A stretch of DNA of 64,000 nt from an uncultured Gemmiger sp. Lineage in GTDB: Bacteria > Bacillota > Clostridia > Oscillospirales > Ruminococcaceae. The translations under genes and the position numbers were made by a program. The stretch's first letter is position 1. The number at the start of each line of letters is the position of its first letter. Under the pieces are notes generated by a model. The model did not search any database. It was not told the DNA's origin and worked only from the letters and a program-made list of their open reading frames with translations. Positions 40,099 to 50,924 of this stretch are shown here, piece by piece. Where the stretch lies: assembly GCA_944386225.1 (NCBI GenBank), contig CALXAH010000009.1, forward strand, positions 1 through 64,000, given 5' to 3'.

Positions 40099-40632
40099 CT
40101 ACCGGCTGTGCCGCGCCGTCAGGCAGGCGGCCAGGTCGCTGGCGCCATCCAGAAGCAGCGCAATGCCGAAGATCCGGATCACAAGCTGCGCTGTCTGGAA
40201 AGGCCGCACCAAAATGATCAGCCCCAGGGCCAGCGGCAGAAAACTGGAAATGGCTAAAGGAACCTGTGCATCAAGCCGATTCCGCAGCGCGTCGATGGCA
40301 AGCGGCAGTTTGCCAAGCCCGTCGAGCAGAAGCAGCGCGCCCAGTACCAGCGGCAGAACCGACAAAATCACATGGGGCCATAACAGAGCAAACAGGGTGA
40401 ACGCCAGAGAAAGAGCCGTCAAAAACAGATCTCCCGGCAGTGACTGGCCGGACTTGCGTGCCTTCATATACCGGAACAGATGCCCCAGCCCGTACAGCGC
40501 GGAGCCGGCAGCAAGCAGCCAGACGAACACCGTGCCGCTGACGCCGGGAAAGAGCAGCAGCAAGATGCCGAATCCCATATACAGCGCAGCCAGCCATACC
40601 GATGCGGACCGAACCCAGAAAAACTGGAACAA
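40099..40632 (-). CDS. HdeD/DUF308-family membrane protein
   Basis: A 177-residue protein made of about six hydrophobic helices, several with the repeated LLLLFPGVSG and LPLVLGALLLLDGL pattern of DUF308/HdeD proteins. HdeD is linked to acid resistance in enterobacteria; no biochemical role is established for Firmicutes members. I take the TTG at 40632, eight bases after AAGGAGG; a GTG at 40641 overlaps the Shine-Dalgarno site. It begins 31 bp after the bile-salt-hydrolase-like stop on the same strand, so the two probably share a transcript. Confidence 0.8.
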   Translation of the reverse strand: MFQFFWVRSASVWLAALYMGFGILLLLFPGVSGTVFVWLLAAGSALYGLGHLFRYMKARKSGQSLPGDLFLTALSLAFTLFALLWPHVILSVLPLVLGALLLLDGLGKLPLAIDALRNRLDAQVPLAISSFLPLALGLIILVRPFQTAQLVIRIFGIALLLDGASDLAACLTARHSR

Positions 40633-40663
40633 GGTGCACACCTCCTTTTTTATACGGAGTGGG

Positions 40664-41650
40664 TCAGCTGTCTGCGTTGATGTGGCAGATCTGCTGACCG
40701 GCGTTCAGCGGAAACACGGACAATTGCTCTCCTTCCAGATCCGCTCCGTTCAGATGGACAGCGCTGATCTGATTGTTTCCATAGGTCTTGTAATAGTATA
40801 TGCCGGTGGAAGCGTCAATACAGCAGGAATAGGTGGTAATATCCGGTTTGCCTTCCGGCGTAATCACGCTGCCCCGCACCATGGATACACCATCCAGAAT
40901 GTGGAAGAACTGGCCCACTGCGTCTTCACGGGTGTCGCCCCACAAAGAGTTTTCCTTTAAAAAGCAGGCGCGGACAAAGCGGGACTGGGGCGACCAGTCT
41001 CCCGGCAGACCGATGGCACCCATGCCCTGGCCCACTGTGCGCAGATCCAGGCCGGGTGCAAAGCGGTTCTCCGGCGGCCGGGCAGACAGATGCATATAAT
41101 TGTTCAGATTGGCCAGCTGGAGAGGATACGGTGGATTGTTGGTCAGTACGCCTGCCGGATCGTCGTACAGATGAATGCCATCCTGCGTGGCCTCCATTAC
41201 CAGACAGCCGGAACCGTCGGCAATATGCCAGTGCAACGGTGCCAGAGGGTAGTTGGGCGCAAAGGGAAGGGCGGCAAGCCGAAGCTGTTCCAGCGTCTGC
41301 CGTGCCTGCGCCAGATCGGCGCAGCGGCCCAGCACCAGCGGAATCAGCTCATAGGGGGTTACAGCTAGTGTGTCCCCGTGCTCGGCAGGGGGATAGTACG
41401 CGTTTCCGGGGAAATTCAGCCCGGCCATGTACAGGCCTTTTTCGTTCATTGCTTCGGCATAAAGGGGATAATTGCCGGCTACCGTAGCCATGCCGATCAG
41501 GGCGTAATGCCGGGGAAGCGGTTCCCGAAGCCGGAAGGCAAAGGAATAGTTGCGCGGCGTAATTACTACCTGCTCGCCAAACGAGTACTCAAGATCCAGA
41601 TTGCGGCCGAATAACGGCCCGGCTGTGCGGACTGCCAGACTTGTGCACAT
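40664..41650 (-). CDS. Choloylglycine hydrolase-family enzyme, probable bile salt hydrolase
   Basis: A 328-residue Ntn hydrolase whose N terminus MCTSLAVRT would expose Cys2 as nucleophile after Met removal. GRNLDLEYSFGEQVVITPRN gives Arg16 and Asp19 at the bile-salt-hydrolase positions; GLNFPGNAYY, LTNNPPYP and SRFVRA supply the later Asn, Asn and Arg. Penicillin V acylases share the fold, but the early Arg-Asn-Leu-Asp pattern favours a bile salt hydrolase. No signal peptide, so it is cytosolic and would deconjugate imported bile salts. The ATG at 41650 follows AAGGAGG. It is divergent from a c-di-GMP phosphodiesterase across a 10-bp inverted repeat. Confidence 0.88.
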   Translation of the reverse strand: MCTSLAVRTAGPLFGRNLDLEYSFGEQVVITPRNYSFAFRLREPLPRHYALIGMATVAGNYPLYAEAMNEKGLYMAGLNFPGNAYYPPAEHGDTLAVTPYELIPLVLGRCADLAQARQTLEQLRLAALPFAPNYPLAPLHWHIADGSGCLVMEATQDGIHLYDDPAGVLTNNPPYPLQLANLNNYMHLSARPPENRFAPGLDLRTVGQGMGAIGLPGDWSPQSRFVRACFLKENSLWGDTREDAVGQFFHILDGVSMVRGSVITPEGKPDITTYSCCIDASTGIYYYKTYGNNQISAVHLNGADLEGEQLSVFPLNAGQQICHINADS

Positions 41651-41685
41651 AGATGCTGCCTCCTTGCGTGAAACAATATAATTTA

Positions 41686-41711
41686 GTATATCCCAAAACC
41701 CTGGGATACAC
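41686..41711. promoter_or_regulatory. Operator-like inverted repeat between divergent bsh-like and EAL genes
   Basis: GTATATCCCA (41686-41695) and TGGGATACAC (41702-41711) are inverted repeats matching at 9 of 10 positions, with a six-base spacer. A TTGACC (41731-41736) and TATAGC (41752-41757) pair could drive the EAL gene, though its 15-bp spacer is short. Confidence 0.6.
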
Positions 41712-41802
41712 CAAGAGGACGTTTGCGGATTTGACCTCAATATGCTATCATTATAGCGAAAATACTTTACCTGATGCCCGGTGAACAGGGAGGGATCAAC
41801 CG

Positions 41803-44076
41803 ATGGAAGAAACCCGGATACAAGCCCGCCTGCGCCGCGCGGCCAGGATCATACTGACCGCCGGGCTGCTTCTCCTTGCTGTGGGCATAGGGGTGGCGGC
41901 CTTTCTGGTAAATTCCATGATTCAGGTTACCAACAGCCAGATGCGGGCTGAAACGGACGAATATAAGAACCGCCTGACCAGGCAGATCAGTTCGGACTTC
42001 CAGATTCTTACCACTATGTCCAGTTTTCTGGAGTTTACCGAGGTGGAACAGGCGGACAATTTTGCACAGATTCTGGATCAATCCAACCTGCGCAGTGACT
42101 TTGTAACAATGGCCTACTTTCCGACGGATGGTACGGGGGTAGTGGCGATTCCGGATGAGCCGGTTCGCACGGATGTTCGGCTTGAGGACATGCAGCCGGA
42201 AGTCCAGAATGTAGTGTCCCGGACCCGGAACGGCGAGGCGGCTCTGTCCAAGCTGTTTGAAAGCGAACTGACCCGGGAAAAGATTTTTGTGTATGGTATT
42301 CCGGTGGAGGAGAACGGCCGGGTGGTAGGCTCCCTGATTGCCAGTGATCAGCTGGAGATTTTCAGCGATATACTCGGCGGCGATACGGTGCTGGGGGGAA
42401 ATGGGCATATCCATATGATCAGTACGTCGGGGGAATTCCTGATCCGATCGCAGGACGCCGTAGTGCAGGAGAATATGGAAACCATTTTTGATGGCCCGTA
42501 CTTTTCCGAAAAAGAGACGGAGCGAATTCAGGCGGCGCTTGCCGGTCAGGAAACCATATATACATCCTTCCGGTACCAAGGACGCAGTTATCAGGCGCTT
42601 TTGCAGCCGGTGGAAATCAACGGCTGGTACATGCTTTGCGTGAACAGCATGCGGGAAAGCAGCGAGATCTACAGGATCGTTATGGTGATTGCGATTACCT
42701 TTGCCGGTGCGCTGCTGCTGATGGTGCTTCTGCTGGCCTATGGTTACCGGCTGACCCGGCGCAGCAATCGGGAGCTGCATGATTTGGCGTTCCATGATCC
42801 GCTTACCGGTGGAGACAATCTGCGCAGTTTTATGCTGCGGCTGACCGAAGTTCTGCCGCAGCAGAATGACTGCAATGTAGCAGCGCTGAATGTGCACCAA
42901 TTCAAATTCATCAACGAAATCTTCGGCAGGGAACGGGCAGACCGGCTTCTGCGCCATATTCACCAGGAGTTTTCCAAGCGCCTGCAGCCGGATGAATTTT
43001 GCTGCCGTGACAGTGCCGACCGGTTTTTTGCTGTGCTGCGGGGAACGGATGCCGGGCAGGTGGCTGCGCGGCTGAACGGAATTATGGATGAAATCTGCCG
43101 CACGGCACTGGAGGATACCAACAGCGACTATCGGGTGCTGCTCTACTGCGGGATGCTTTCCGCGGCGGAATGCGCCGCCGCGCCGCAGGATATCAACGGC
43201 GCGCTGACCCGGGCACTGTTCGCGCTGGAACGGGCCAAAGGAAATGACCGGAACACCGTCTGGATTTACGACGCGGAGCTTCACAAACAGGAAGAAGTGG
43301 CCAACTACGTGGAAAGCCATATGCACCAGGCTCTCCGCGACCGGGAATTCCGGATGTATCTGCAGCCCAAAATTGATCTGCAGACCGGCCGTTTGGGCGG
43401 CGCCGAAGCGCTGGTGCGGTGGATTCCGGGCAACGGCCGTATGCTGTATCCCGACCAGTTTATCCCTCTGTTTGAAGCCAACGGCTTCAGCGTATCGCTG
43501 GATCTGTATATGGTGGAGTGCGCCTGCCGGCAGCTGCGAACCTGGATGGACCAGGGTATTAAGCCGGTTCCGCTCTCGGTAAACCAGTCCAAACTGCTTT
43601 TCTTTGAGGCGGATTATATTCAGAACCTTCAGCAGATCATCAGCCGGCACAATGTATCCGCCCGGTGGATTACGCTGGAAATTCTGGAGGGTCTGGCTCT
43701 GGAAAATGCCGAAAAACTGAATGCGCGTATCGAGCAGCTGCAGAAGATCGGATTCCGAATTTCGATGGATGATTTCGGAAGCGGTTATTCGTCCTTGAAT
43801 ACGTTGAGCCATCTGCATATTGACGAGCTGAAACTGGACCGGGGCTTCCTTATGGAAGTAGCCGATCAGGGGAATACTCGTTCCCGTATCATTATGGAGC
43901 AGATTGTCCAGATGGCAAAGCGCCTGGGGATCTCCGTGGTGGTGGAAGGGGTCGAAACCCGGGAAAACGAGGAACTGATCCGCACCCTGGGCTGCGACTA
44001 CGGGCAGGGATACTACTACAGCAAACCCATCGATGCCGATGCCTTCACGGCCCGCTTCTGGGGCTGCGAATTATGA
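41803..44076 (+). CDS. Membrane c-di-GMP phosphodiesterase with degenerate GGDEF and intact EAL domain
   Basis: A 757-residue protein. It has one N-terminal helix (about 15-38), a roughly 250-residue extracellular sensor of Cache/PAS type, a second helix (about 290-312), a GGDEF-like domain (about 325-485), and an EAL domain (about 500-750). The GGDEF signature is replaced by CRDSADRFF, so it cannot be a cyclase. The EAL side is complete: GGAEALVRW (Glu about 534), TLEILEG, MDDFGSGYSSL, DELKLDRGF, VEGVET, GQGYYYSKP. It should hydrolyse c-di-GMP in response to an external cue. The start follows AGGGAGGG. Its last six bases overlap the convergent pseudouridine synthase gene. Confidence 0.93.
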   Translation: MEETRIQARLRRAARIILTAGLLLLAVGIGVAAFLVNSMIQVTNSQMRAETDEYKNRLTRQISSDFQILTTMSSFLEFTEVEQADNFAQILDQSNLRSDFVTMAYFPTDGTGVVAIPDEPVRTDVRLEDMQPEVQNVVSRTRNGEAALSKLFESELTREKIFVYGIPVEENGRVVGSLIASDQLEIFSDILGGDTVLGGNGHIHMISTSGEFLIRSQDAVVQENMETIFDGPYFSEKETERIQAALAGQETIYTSFRYQGRSYQALLQPVEINGWYMLCVNSMRESSEIYRIVMVIAITFAGALLLMVLLLAYGYRLTRRSNRELHDLAFHDPLTGGDNLRSFMLRLTEVLPQQNDCNVAALNVHQFKFINEIFGRERADRLLRHIHQEFSKRLQPDEFCCRDSADRFFAVLRGTDAGQVAARLNGIMDEICRTALEDTNSDYRVLLYCGMLSAAECAAAPQDINGALTRALFALERAKGNDRNTVWIYDAELHKQEEVANYVESHMHQALRDREFRMYLQPKIDLQTGRLGGAEALVRWIPGNGRMLYPDQFIPLFEANGFSVSLDLYMVECACRQLRTWMDQGIKPVPLSVNQSKLLFFEADYIQNLQQIISRHNVSARWITLEILEGLALENAEKLNARIEQLQKIGFRISMDDFGSGYSSLNTLSHLHIDELKLDRGFLMEVADQGNTRSRIIMEQIVQMAKRLGISVVVEGVETRENEELIRTLGCDYGQGYYYSKPIDADAFTARFWGCEL

Positions 44077-45045
44077 ACGGGGCGAGGGCTTGTCTGCCCG
44101 GGCGAGCGCATGAAACTGCCGGATGATTTCCGGGTCAGGCAGTTCCACGGTTTTGCCGGTCAGATACTGCAGGGTGTTCTCTGGCGGGATCTCGCCAAAG
44201 GTCAGGCGGACGGCACACAATGCCTGGGTCTTGAAGCCGGTGCGCTCATTCATCTTCCGGTTTCCGTACTTGATGTCCCCCAGCACCGGCGCGCCCAGAA
44301 AAGCCAGATGCGCCCGGATCTGGTGGGTGCGGCCCGTCACAAGTCCGATGCGGCAAAGGGCAAACGGCCCATTCTGCTCCAGCACCTCCACCTCGGTGAT
44401 GATCTTTTTGTATCCCTCGGCAGGCTGCGGGCGCACCGTGACCTTGTTGTTCTTCTCACTGTGGTACAGCCAGGCCTCGTGGCGGCCCTTGGGCGGGGCG
44501 CCCACCGTGATGGTCAGGTATTCCTTGCGTACCCGGTCCTCCCGGATGATGGCGTTCATATCCCGCAGGGCCGGATAGGTCTTGGCGGCAATCACAAGCC
44601 CCTCGGTTCCCCGGTCCAGCCGGTTGCAGATGGAGGGGGTAAAGCTGTTTTCGCTGCCGGGCTCAAACTCGCCCTTTTCGCCCAGATAAGCAAGAAAGGC
44701 GCTCACCAGATCCGGGTCGCCCGTCCGGTCGGAGTGGCAGAGCAGATGGGCAGGCTTGTACAGCACCGCCAGATCCCCGTTTTCCAGCAGAACGCGCACC
44801 CGCGGCTGTTTAGGGGTGCGGCGCGGCGCGGGCGCGGCGGGGAAGAACTCATCATTCAGATACAGCTCAATCACGTCGCCCTGCTGCAGACGGTAGTCCG
44901 GGGCGGCTTTTTTGCCGTTTACCTTGATCCGTTTGTTGCGGAAACTTTTATACAGCAGCCCGGTGGGAAGCCCGGACGTTACCCGCTCCACAAAGCGGGA
45001 AAGGCGAACCTGGTCGTCGTTGGCTCCGGCGGTAAAACTTTTCAT
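44071..45045 (-). CDS. RluA-family 23S rRNA/tRNA pseudouridine synthase
   Basis: A 324-residue pseudouridine synthase. An S4-like RNA-binding segment spans about 12-65 (FRNKRIKVNGKKAAPDYRLQ). The catalytic domain has NRLDRGTEGLVIAAKT, whose Asp is the catalytic residue of the HRLDxxTSG motif (Asn replaces His, Glu replaces Ser), followed by GRTHQIRAHLAFLG. It isomerises specific uridines in RNA. Target (RluC or RluD type) cannot be fixed from sequence. The ATG at 45045 has only a weak upstream AGCGAG. It is convergent with the EAL gene (6-bp overlap) and divergent from radC. Confidence 0.92.
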   Translation of the reverse strand: MKSFTAGANDDQVRLSRFVERVTSGLPTGLLYKSFRNKRIKVNGKKAAPDYRLQQGDVIELYLNDEFFPAAPAPRRTPKQPRVRVLLENGDLAVLYKPAHLLCHSDRTGDPDLVSAFLAYLGEKGEFEPGSENSFTPSICNRLDRGTEGLVIAAKTYPALRDMNAIIREDRVRKEYLTITVGAPPKGRHEAWLYHSEKNNKVTVRPQPAEGYKKIITEVEVLEQNGPFALCRIGLVTGRTHQIRAHLAFLGAPVLGDIKYGNRKMNERTGFKTQALCAVRLTFGEIPPENTLQYLTGKTVELPDPEIIRQFHALARADKPSPRS

Positions 45046-45132
45046 TTTGCAGCTCGCTTTCTCTTTTCAAGAGTTTTTATTTAGTATATAATTATACGAT
45101 GCCAATGTAAAGCACGGAGAGGGGATGGGCCG

Positions 45133-45885
45133 ATGACGCAGCGGGATAAAGCCAGTGCAGAGCACAATATCCACGAAAACCATCGGGCCCGGATGCAGCA
45201 GCGGGTACAGACCTATGGGCTGGAAAGCCTGGCTGATCACGAGCTGCTGGAATACCTGCTCTTTTTTGTGATTCCTCGCCGGGATACCAACCCCTTGGCC
45301 CACCGGCTGATCGACCATTTCGGCGGTTTACATCAGGTGCTGGACGCCAGCTATGACCAGCTGCTGGAGGTGGAGGGCATCGGCCCGGCCAGCGCCCGGC
45401 TTCTGTCCACCTATCTGCCGGTCAACCGCTGCTATCTGCGCAGCCGCGCCCAGCGGGTCGGTCTGGAAACGCTGGAAAAACAGGCGGAGTATCTGCTGCC
45501 GCTGTTCCACGGCCAGAATATGGAGATCGTATACGAGTTGTTGCTGGACGACCGGTTCCGCCTGCTGCGGGCGGTTCGCCTGGCGGAAGGCGTCAGCAAC
45601 TCGGTCCAGCTGGACACCAAGAAAGCGGTGGCCGAGGCCCTGCGCAGCGGTGCCACCACCGTGGTGCTGGCCCATAACCATCCCGGCGGGTACGAGGTCC
45701 CCTCCGCGGATGACGCGGTAATCACCGGCAAGCTGATGCAGCAGCTGGATGTGGTGGGCATTGCCCTGCTGGATCATATCATTGTGGCGCAGGACCGGTA
45801 TTTATCCATGCGGGCCACCGGCCGGCTGCCCCGGCTGCGGAACGGCTCGGTGGAGATGGAATTTCTTGTGAGCAGCGGCGGATGA
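45133..45885 (+). CDS. radC: RadC-family JAB-domain protein
   Basis: A 250-residue protein. A helix-hairpin-helix segment (LLEVEGIGPASARLLS) precedes the JAB/MPN metal-binding domain with LAHNHPGG and PSADDAVI, the JAMM histidines and aspartate. RadC was named for DNA repair, but its biochemical role remains unclear. The start follows GGAGAGGGG. It heads the radC-uvrB-uvrA-miaB-mutSL-miaA block, 47 bp before uvrB, possibly from the TATAAT promoter at 45087. Confidence 0.93.
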   Translation: MTQRDKASAEHNIHENHRARMQQRVQTYGLESLADHELLEYLLFFVIPRRDTNPLAHRLIDHFGGLHQVLDASYDQLLEVEGIGPASARLLSTYLPVNRCYLRSRAQRVGLETLEKQAEYLLPLFHGQNMEIVYELLLDDRFRLLRAVRLAEGVSNSVQLDTKKAVAEALRSGATTVVLAHNHPGGYEVPSADDAVITGKLMQQLDVVGIALLDHIIVAQDRYLSMRATGRLPRLRNGSVEMEFLVSSGG

Positions 45886-45932
45886 GAAAATTGCCTGCCG
45901 CACGGGCATACTGAATCCGGAGGATTCTGGCA

Positions 45933-47939
45933 ATGGATCAATTCAAACTTCATGCGCCCTATCAGCCCACCGGCGATCAGCCCCAGGCGATCGACGCGCT
46001 GGTAAAAGGCATTCTGGAAGGGGACAAGGCCCAGACGCTGCTGGGCGTGACCGGCAGCGGCAAGACCTTTACCATGGCCAACGTGATCGAGCGGGTCAAC
46101 CGCCCGACCCTGGTGCTGGCACACAACAAAACCCTGGCCGCCCAGCTCTGCACCGAGTTCCGGGAGTTCTTCCCCGAGAACGCGGTGGAATATTTTGTGT
46201 CCTATTACGACTACTACCAGCCGGAGGCCTACATCCCGTCCACCGATACCTATATCGAAAAGGACAGCGCCATCAACGATGAGATCGACCGGCTGCGCCA
46301 TTCGGCCACCGCGGCCCTGTCCGAGCGGCGGGACGTGATCATCGTGGCCAGCGTTTCCTGCATCTACAGCCTGGGCGACCCCATTGACTACCGCAGCATG
46401 GTGATCAGCCTGCGCCCCGGCATGCAGATGGAGCGGGACGAGCTCTGCCGCCGCCTGGTGGACCTGCAGTATGAGCGCAACGACATCAACTTCGTACGCA
46501 ACAAATTCCGCGTCCGGGGTGACGTGGTGGAGATCAACCTGGCCTATATGAACGACGTGGCCATCCGCGTGGAGTTCTTCGGCGACGAGATCGACCGCAT
46601 CAGTGAGATGAACCCCCTTACCGGTGAGCGTAAAAACGTGGTCAAGCACGTGGCCATCTTCCCGGCCAGCCATTACATCGTCTCCAAGGAGAAGATGCAG
46701 GCAGGTCTGGCCCGCATCCGGGAGGAGATGGACGCCCAGGTGCGCGCCTTTACCGAACAGGGCAAACTGATCGAAGCCCAGCGCATCGCCCAGCGCACCA
46801 ACTACGATATGGAGATGCTGCAGGAGGTGGGCACCTGCAAGGGCATCGAGAACTACTCGGCGGTGCTGTCCGGCCGGGCGCCCGGTTCCACCCCTACCAC
46901 CCTGCTGGACTACTTCCCGGAGGATTTCCTCCTGTTTGTGGACGAAAGCCACGTGATGCTGCCCCAGCTGCGGGCCATGTACGGCGGCGACTACGCCCGC
47001 AAGCGGACGCTGGTGGACTTCGGTTTTCGCCTGCCCTCCGCCTTTGACAACCGCCCCCTCAAATTTGAGGAGGTGGAACAGAAACTCAACCAGATGGTCT
47101 TTGTCAGCGCCACCCCCGGCCCTTATGAAAAGGAGCACAGCACCCGGGTGGCCCAGCAGGTCATCCGCCCCACCGGCCTGGTGGATCCGGTGATCGTGGT
47201 CAAGCCGGTGGAGGGCCAGATCGAGGATCTGCTGGGCGAGATCCGCCAGCGCACCGACAAAAACGAGCGGGTGCTGGTGACCACCCTGACCAAGAAGATG
47301 GCCGAGGACCTGACCGATTACCTGACCGACCAGGGGGTCAAGGTCAAGTATATGCACCACGAGGTGGATACCTTTGAGCGTATGGAACTGATCAAAGACC
47401 TGCGCAGCGGCGCCATCGACGTGATCGTGGGCATCAACCTGCTGCGGGAGGGCCTGGACCTGCCGGAAGTATCCCTGGTGGCAATCCTGGACGCGGACAA
47501 GGAAGGCTTTTTGCGCAGCGAGACCAGCCTGATCCAGACCATCGGCCGGGCGGCCCGCAACGCGGAGGGCACGGTCATTATGTACGCCGACCAGGTCACC
47601 CCCAGCATGGAGCAGGCCATCACCGAGACTGAACGCCGCCGCGCCATCCAGATGGCCTATAACCAGGAGCACGGCATCGTGCCCAAAACCATCGTCAAGA
47701 GCATCCGGGACACCATCGAAATCAGCGACAAGGCGGAGAATGCCAAAAACGGCACCCGCCGCCTGAGCAAGGCAGAACGGGAGCAGCTGATTACCCGCCT
47801 GACCCGCGAGATGAAGGAGGCGGCCCGCCTGCTGGAATTCGAGCATGCGGCCTTCCTGCGTGACCGCATCGACAAGCTGCGCCGGGGCGAAAATCCAAAG
47901 GACGACACAGCGGCACCCAAACGAAAGAAAAGAGGGTAA
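45933..47939 (+). CDS. uvrB: Excinuclease ABC subunit B
   Basis: A 668-residue UvrB. It shows Walker [12 protein letters not shown], the beta-hairpin [23 protein letters not shown], helicase motifs V-VI ([32 protein letters not shown]), and the C-terminal UvrC-binding motif around [17 protein letters not shown]. UvrB verifies lesions delivered by UvrA and positions UvrC for nucleotide excision repair. CGGAGG precedes the ATG. uvrA starts eight bases after its stop. Confidence 0.98.
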   Translation: MDQFKLHAPYQPTGDQPQAIDALVKGILEGDKAQTLLGVTGSGKTFTMANVIERVNRPTLVLAHNKTLAAQLCTEFREFFPENAVEYFVSYYDYYQPEAYIPSTDTYIEKDSAINDEIDRLRHSATAALSERRDVIIVASVSCIYSLGDPIDYRSMVISLRPGMQMERDELCRRLVDLQYERNDINFVRNKFRVRGDVVEINLAYMNDVAIRVEFFGDEIDRISEMNPLTGERKNVVKHVAIFPASHYIVSKEKMQAGLARIREEMDAQVRAFTEQGKLIEAQRIAQRTNYDMEMLQEVGTCKGIENYSAVLSGRAPGSTPTTLLDYFPEDFLLFVDESHVMLPQLRAMYGGDYARKRTLVDFGFRLPSAFDNRPLKFEEVEQKLNQMVFVSATPGPYEKEHSTRVAQQVIRPTGLVDPVIVVKPVEGQIEDLLGEIRQRTDKNERVLVTTLTKKMAEDLTDYLTDQGVKVKYMHHEVDTFERMELIKDLRSGAIDVIVGINLLREGLDLPEVSLVAILDADKEGFLRSETSLIQTIGRAARNAEGTVIMYADQVTPSMEQAITETERRRAIQMAYNQEHGIVPKTIVKSIRDTIEISDKAENAKNGTRRLSKAEREQLITRLTREMKEAARLLEFEHAAFLRDRIDKLRRGENPKDDTAAPKRKKRG

Positions 47940-47947
47940 ACACAACC

Positions 47948-50803
47948 TTGAGCAACGATAAAATCATCATCCGGGGCGCCCGGGAACACAACCTGAAAAA
48001 CATCGACCTGACCATCCCCCGGGACAAGCTGGTGGTAATGACCGGCCTGTCCGGCAGCGGCAAGTCCAGCCTGGCCTTCGATACGATCTACGCCGACGGC
48101 CAGCGCCGCTATATGGAAAGCCTGTCCAGCTATGCCCGGCAGTTCCTGGGCCAGATGGAAAAGCCGGATGTGGATGAGATCCAGGGCCTTTCCCCGGCGG
48201 TATCCATCGACCAGAAAACCACCAGCCGCAACCCCCGTTCCACGGTGGGCACGGTGACCGAGATCTACGACTATCTGCGCCTTTTGTATGCCCGTATCGG
48301 CATTCCTCACTGCCCGGTCTGCGGCCGGGAGATCAGCCAGCAGACGGTGGACCAGATGGTGGATACGGTGCTGGCCCTGCCCCAGGGCACCAAGTTTCAG
48401 GTGCTGGCCCCGGTGGTGCGGGGCCGCAAGGGCACCCAGCAGAAAGAGCTGGAGGCAGCCCGCCGCAGCGGCTTTGCCCGGGTGCGGATCGACGGCAACC
48501 TCTACGACCTTGAGGAAGAGATCAGCCTGGAAAAGAACAAAAAGCACACGGTGGAGATCGTAGTGGACCGTCTGTCCCTGAACGATTCGGTGCGCAGCCG
48601 TCTGGCAGATTCTCTGGAAACGGCTCTGAACCTGACCGGCGGCCTGGCCACGGTGGACGTGATCGGCGGAGAAGAGATGCAGTTCAGCCAGAACTACGCC
48701 TGCCCGGAACACGGCATTTCGGTGGACGAGCTGACCCCCCGTATGTTCAGCTTCAACAACCCCTTCGGCGCCTGCCCCACCTGTACCGGCCTGGGCACCT
48801 TTATGAAGGTGGATCCGGAACTCATCATCCCCAACAAAAAGCTCTCCATCCGGGAGGGGGCCATCAAGGCCAGCGGCTGGTACTATGCCGACGGCTCGGT
48901 AAGTTCCATGTACTATGAGGGCCTGGGCAAACGGTACGGTTTCACCCTGGATACCCCCATCTGCGAGATGAGCAAGGAGGCGGTGGACGCCATCCTGTAC
49001 GGCACCAAGGGCGAGCGCATCGAGATGCACCGGGAGAACGAGTTCGGCTCCGGCCGGTACTTCAACGATTTTGAAGGTATCGTCAATAACCTGGAACGCC
49101 GCTTCCGGGAGACCGGCAGCGAGTGGATGAAAGAGGAGATCGCCACCGTTATGAACGGGGTGGAGTGCCCCGACTGTCACGGCCACCGTCTCAAACCCAC
49201 CAGCCTGGCGGTCACGGTGGGCGGCATCGCCATCAGCCAGTTCTGCGACATGAGCGTGCGGGAGGAACTGGAATTCCTGAACAACATCCAGCTTACCGAG
49301 ATGCAGCACCGTATCGGCGACGGCATCCTGAAAGAGATCCGGGAGCGTCTGGGCTTTCTGCAGAACGTGGGCCTGGAATACCTGACCCTGTCCCGGGGTG
49401 CGGCCAGCCTGTCCGGCGGTGAGAGCCAGCGTATCCGTCTGGCCACCCAGATCGGCAGTGCCCTGACCGGCGTACTGTACGTGCTGGACGAGCCCAGCAT
49501 CGGCCTGCACCAGCGGGACAACGACAAGCTGATCGCCACCCTGAAACGCCTGCGGGATCTGGGCAATACCCTGGTGGTGGTGGAGCACGACGAGGATACC
49601 ATGCGCCAGGCGGATTTCATCGTGGATATCGGCCCCGGCGCGGGCGTCCACGGCGGCGAAGTGGTGGCGGCCGGCACGGTGGAGGACATCTGTGCCGAGC
49701 CCCGCAGCATCACCGGCGCGTACCTGTCCGGCCGAAAGCGGATCACCGTGCCCGCCACCCGGCGCAAGGGCAACGGCAACAAGATCCGGATCGTGGGCGC
49801 GCGGGAAAACAACCTGCAGAACGTCACGGTGGACATCCCGCTGGGTACCATGACCTGTGTGACCGGTATCTCCGGCAGCGGCAAGTCCAGCCTGATCAAC
49901 GAAATTCTGTATAAAAAGCTGGCCAGCGAGCTGAACGGCGCCCGTACCCGTCCCGGCCGTCATAAGGAGATCCAGGGCCTGGAATTTGTGGACAAGGTCA
50001 TCGGCATTGACCAGTCTCCCATCGGGCGCACGCCCCGGTCCAACCCGGCCACCTATACCGGCGTGTTCACCGATATCCGCAACGTGTTTGCCCAGACGCA
50101 GGACGCCAAGATGCGTGGGTACGGTCCCAGCCGGTTCAGCTTCAATGTAAAGGGCGGCCGGTGCGAAGCCTGTGAGGGCGACGGCATCCTGCAGATCGAG
50201 ATGCACTTTTTGCCGGACATCTTTGTACCCTGTGAGGTCTGCAAAGGCGCCCGCTACAACCGGGAAACCCTGGAGGTCAAGTACAAGGACAAGACCATCG
50301 CCGATGTGCTGAACATGACGGTGGAGGAAGCCTGCAATTTCTTTGCCAACATCCCCCGCATTCACCGCAAGCTGAAAACCCTGCTGGACGTGGGCCTGGG
50401 CTATATCCAGCTGGGGCAGAGTGCCACCACCCTCTCCGGCGGCGAGGCCCAGCGGGTCAAGCTGGCGCTGGAGCTGAGCAAGCGGGAGACCGGCCGCACG
50501 GTATATATCCTGGACGAGCCCACCACCGGCCTGCATGTGGCCGATGTGCACAAGCTGGTCAAGGTGCTGGACAAGCTCACCGACGCGGGCAACACCGTGG
50601 TGGTGATCGAGCATAACCTGGACATCATCAAGCGGGCGGATTATATCATTGATCTGGGCCCGGAGGGCGGCAGCGCGGGCGGCCGCGTGGTGGCCTGCGG
50701 CACCCCGGAACAGGTGGCCCAGACCCCGGGCTCCTATACCGGCCAGTACCTGAAACCCTTGCTGGAGCGGGACCGGGAGCCTGCCGACCCGCAGCAGAAA
50801 TAA
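47948..50803 (+). CDS. uvrA: Excinuclease ABC subunit A
   Basis: A 951-residue canonical UvrA. It has [21 protein letters not shown], the UvrB-binding domain, zinc fingers CPVCGREI and [16 protein letters not shown], two signature motifs LSGGESQR and LSGGEAQR, and Walker [13 protein letters not shown] and [12 protein letters not shown]. It scans DNA for bulky lesions and loads UvrB. The TTG at 47948 begins [17 protein letters not shown], the usual family N terminus, with GAGGG upstream. It forms an operon with uvrB. A second, shorter UvrA-like gene lies at 6476. Confidence 0.98.
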   Translation: MSNDKIIIRGAREHNLKNIDLTIPRDKLVVMTGLSGSGKSSLAFDTIYADGQRRYMESLSSYARQFLGQMEKPDVDEIQGLSPAVSIDQKTTSRNPRSTVGTVTEIYDYLRLLYARIGIPHCPVCGREISQQTVDQMVDTVLALPQGTKFQVLAPVVRGRKGTQQKELEAARRSGFARVRIDGNLYDLEEEISLEKNKKHTVEIVVDRLSLNDSVRSRLADSLETALNLTGGLATVDVIGGEEMQFSQNYACPEHGISVDELTPRMFSFNNPFGACPTCTGLGTFMKVDPELIIPNKKLSIREGAIKASGWYYADGSVSSMYYEGLGKRYGFTLDTPICEMSKEAVDAILYGTKGERIEMHRENEFGSGRYFNDFEGIVNNLERRFRETGSEWMKEEIATVMNGVECPDCHGHRLKPTSLAVTVGGIAISQFCDMSVREELEFLNNIQLTEMQHRIGDGILKEIRERLGFLQNVGLEYLTLSRGAASLSGGESQRIRLATQIGSALTGVLYVLDEPSIGLHQRDNDKLIATLKRLRDLGNTLVVVEHDEDTMRQADFIVDIGPGAGVHGGEVVAAGTVEDICAEPRSITGAYLSGRKRITVPATRRKGNGNKIRIVGARENNLQNVTVDIPLGTMTCVTGISGSGKSSLINEILYKKLASELNGARTRPGRHKEIQGLEFVDKVIGIDQSPIGRTPRSNPATYTGVFTDIRNVFAQTQDAKMRGYGPSRFSFNVKGGRCEACEGDGILQIEMHFLPDIFVPCEVCKGARYNRETLEVKYKDKTIADVLNMTVEEACNFFANIPRIHRKLKTLLDVGLGYIQLGQSATTLSGGEAQRVKLALELSKRETGRTVYILDEPTTGLHVADVHKLVKVLDKLTDAGNTVVVIEHNLDIIKRADYIIDLGPEGGSAGGRVVACGTPEQVAQTPGSYTGQYLKPLLERDREPADPQQK

Positions 50804-50819
50804 GCCTGCCGGGCGGGTC

Positions 50820-50848
50820 TTGTGCTTTATCTGAATTTGTTGTATACT
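50820..50848 (+). promoter_or_regulatory. Promoter of miaB
   Basis: TTGTGC (50820-50825), 17-bp spacer, TATACT (50843-50848), about 75 bp ahead of miaB. Confidence 0.6.
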
Positions 50849-50924
50849 AAAACGGTGTATTTGACGGACGCCGCATTGCCGGCGCACGGCCGCCTGCCCA
50901 GGCAGCCGGTAGAGAGGTGATTCC

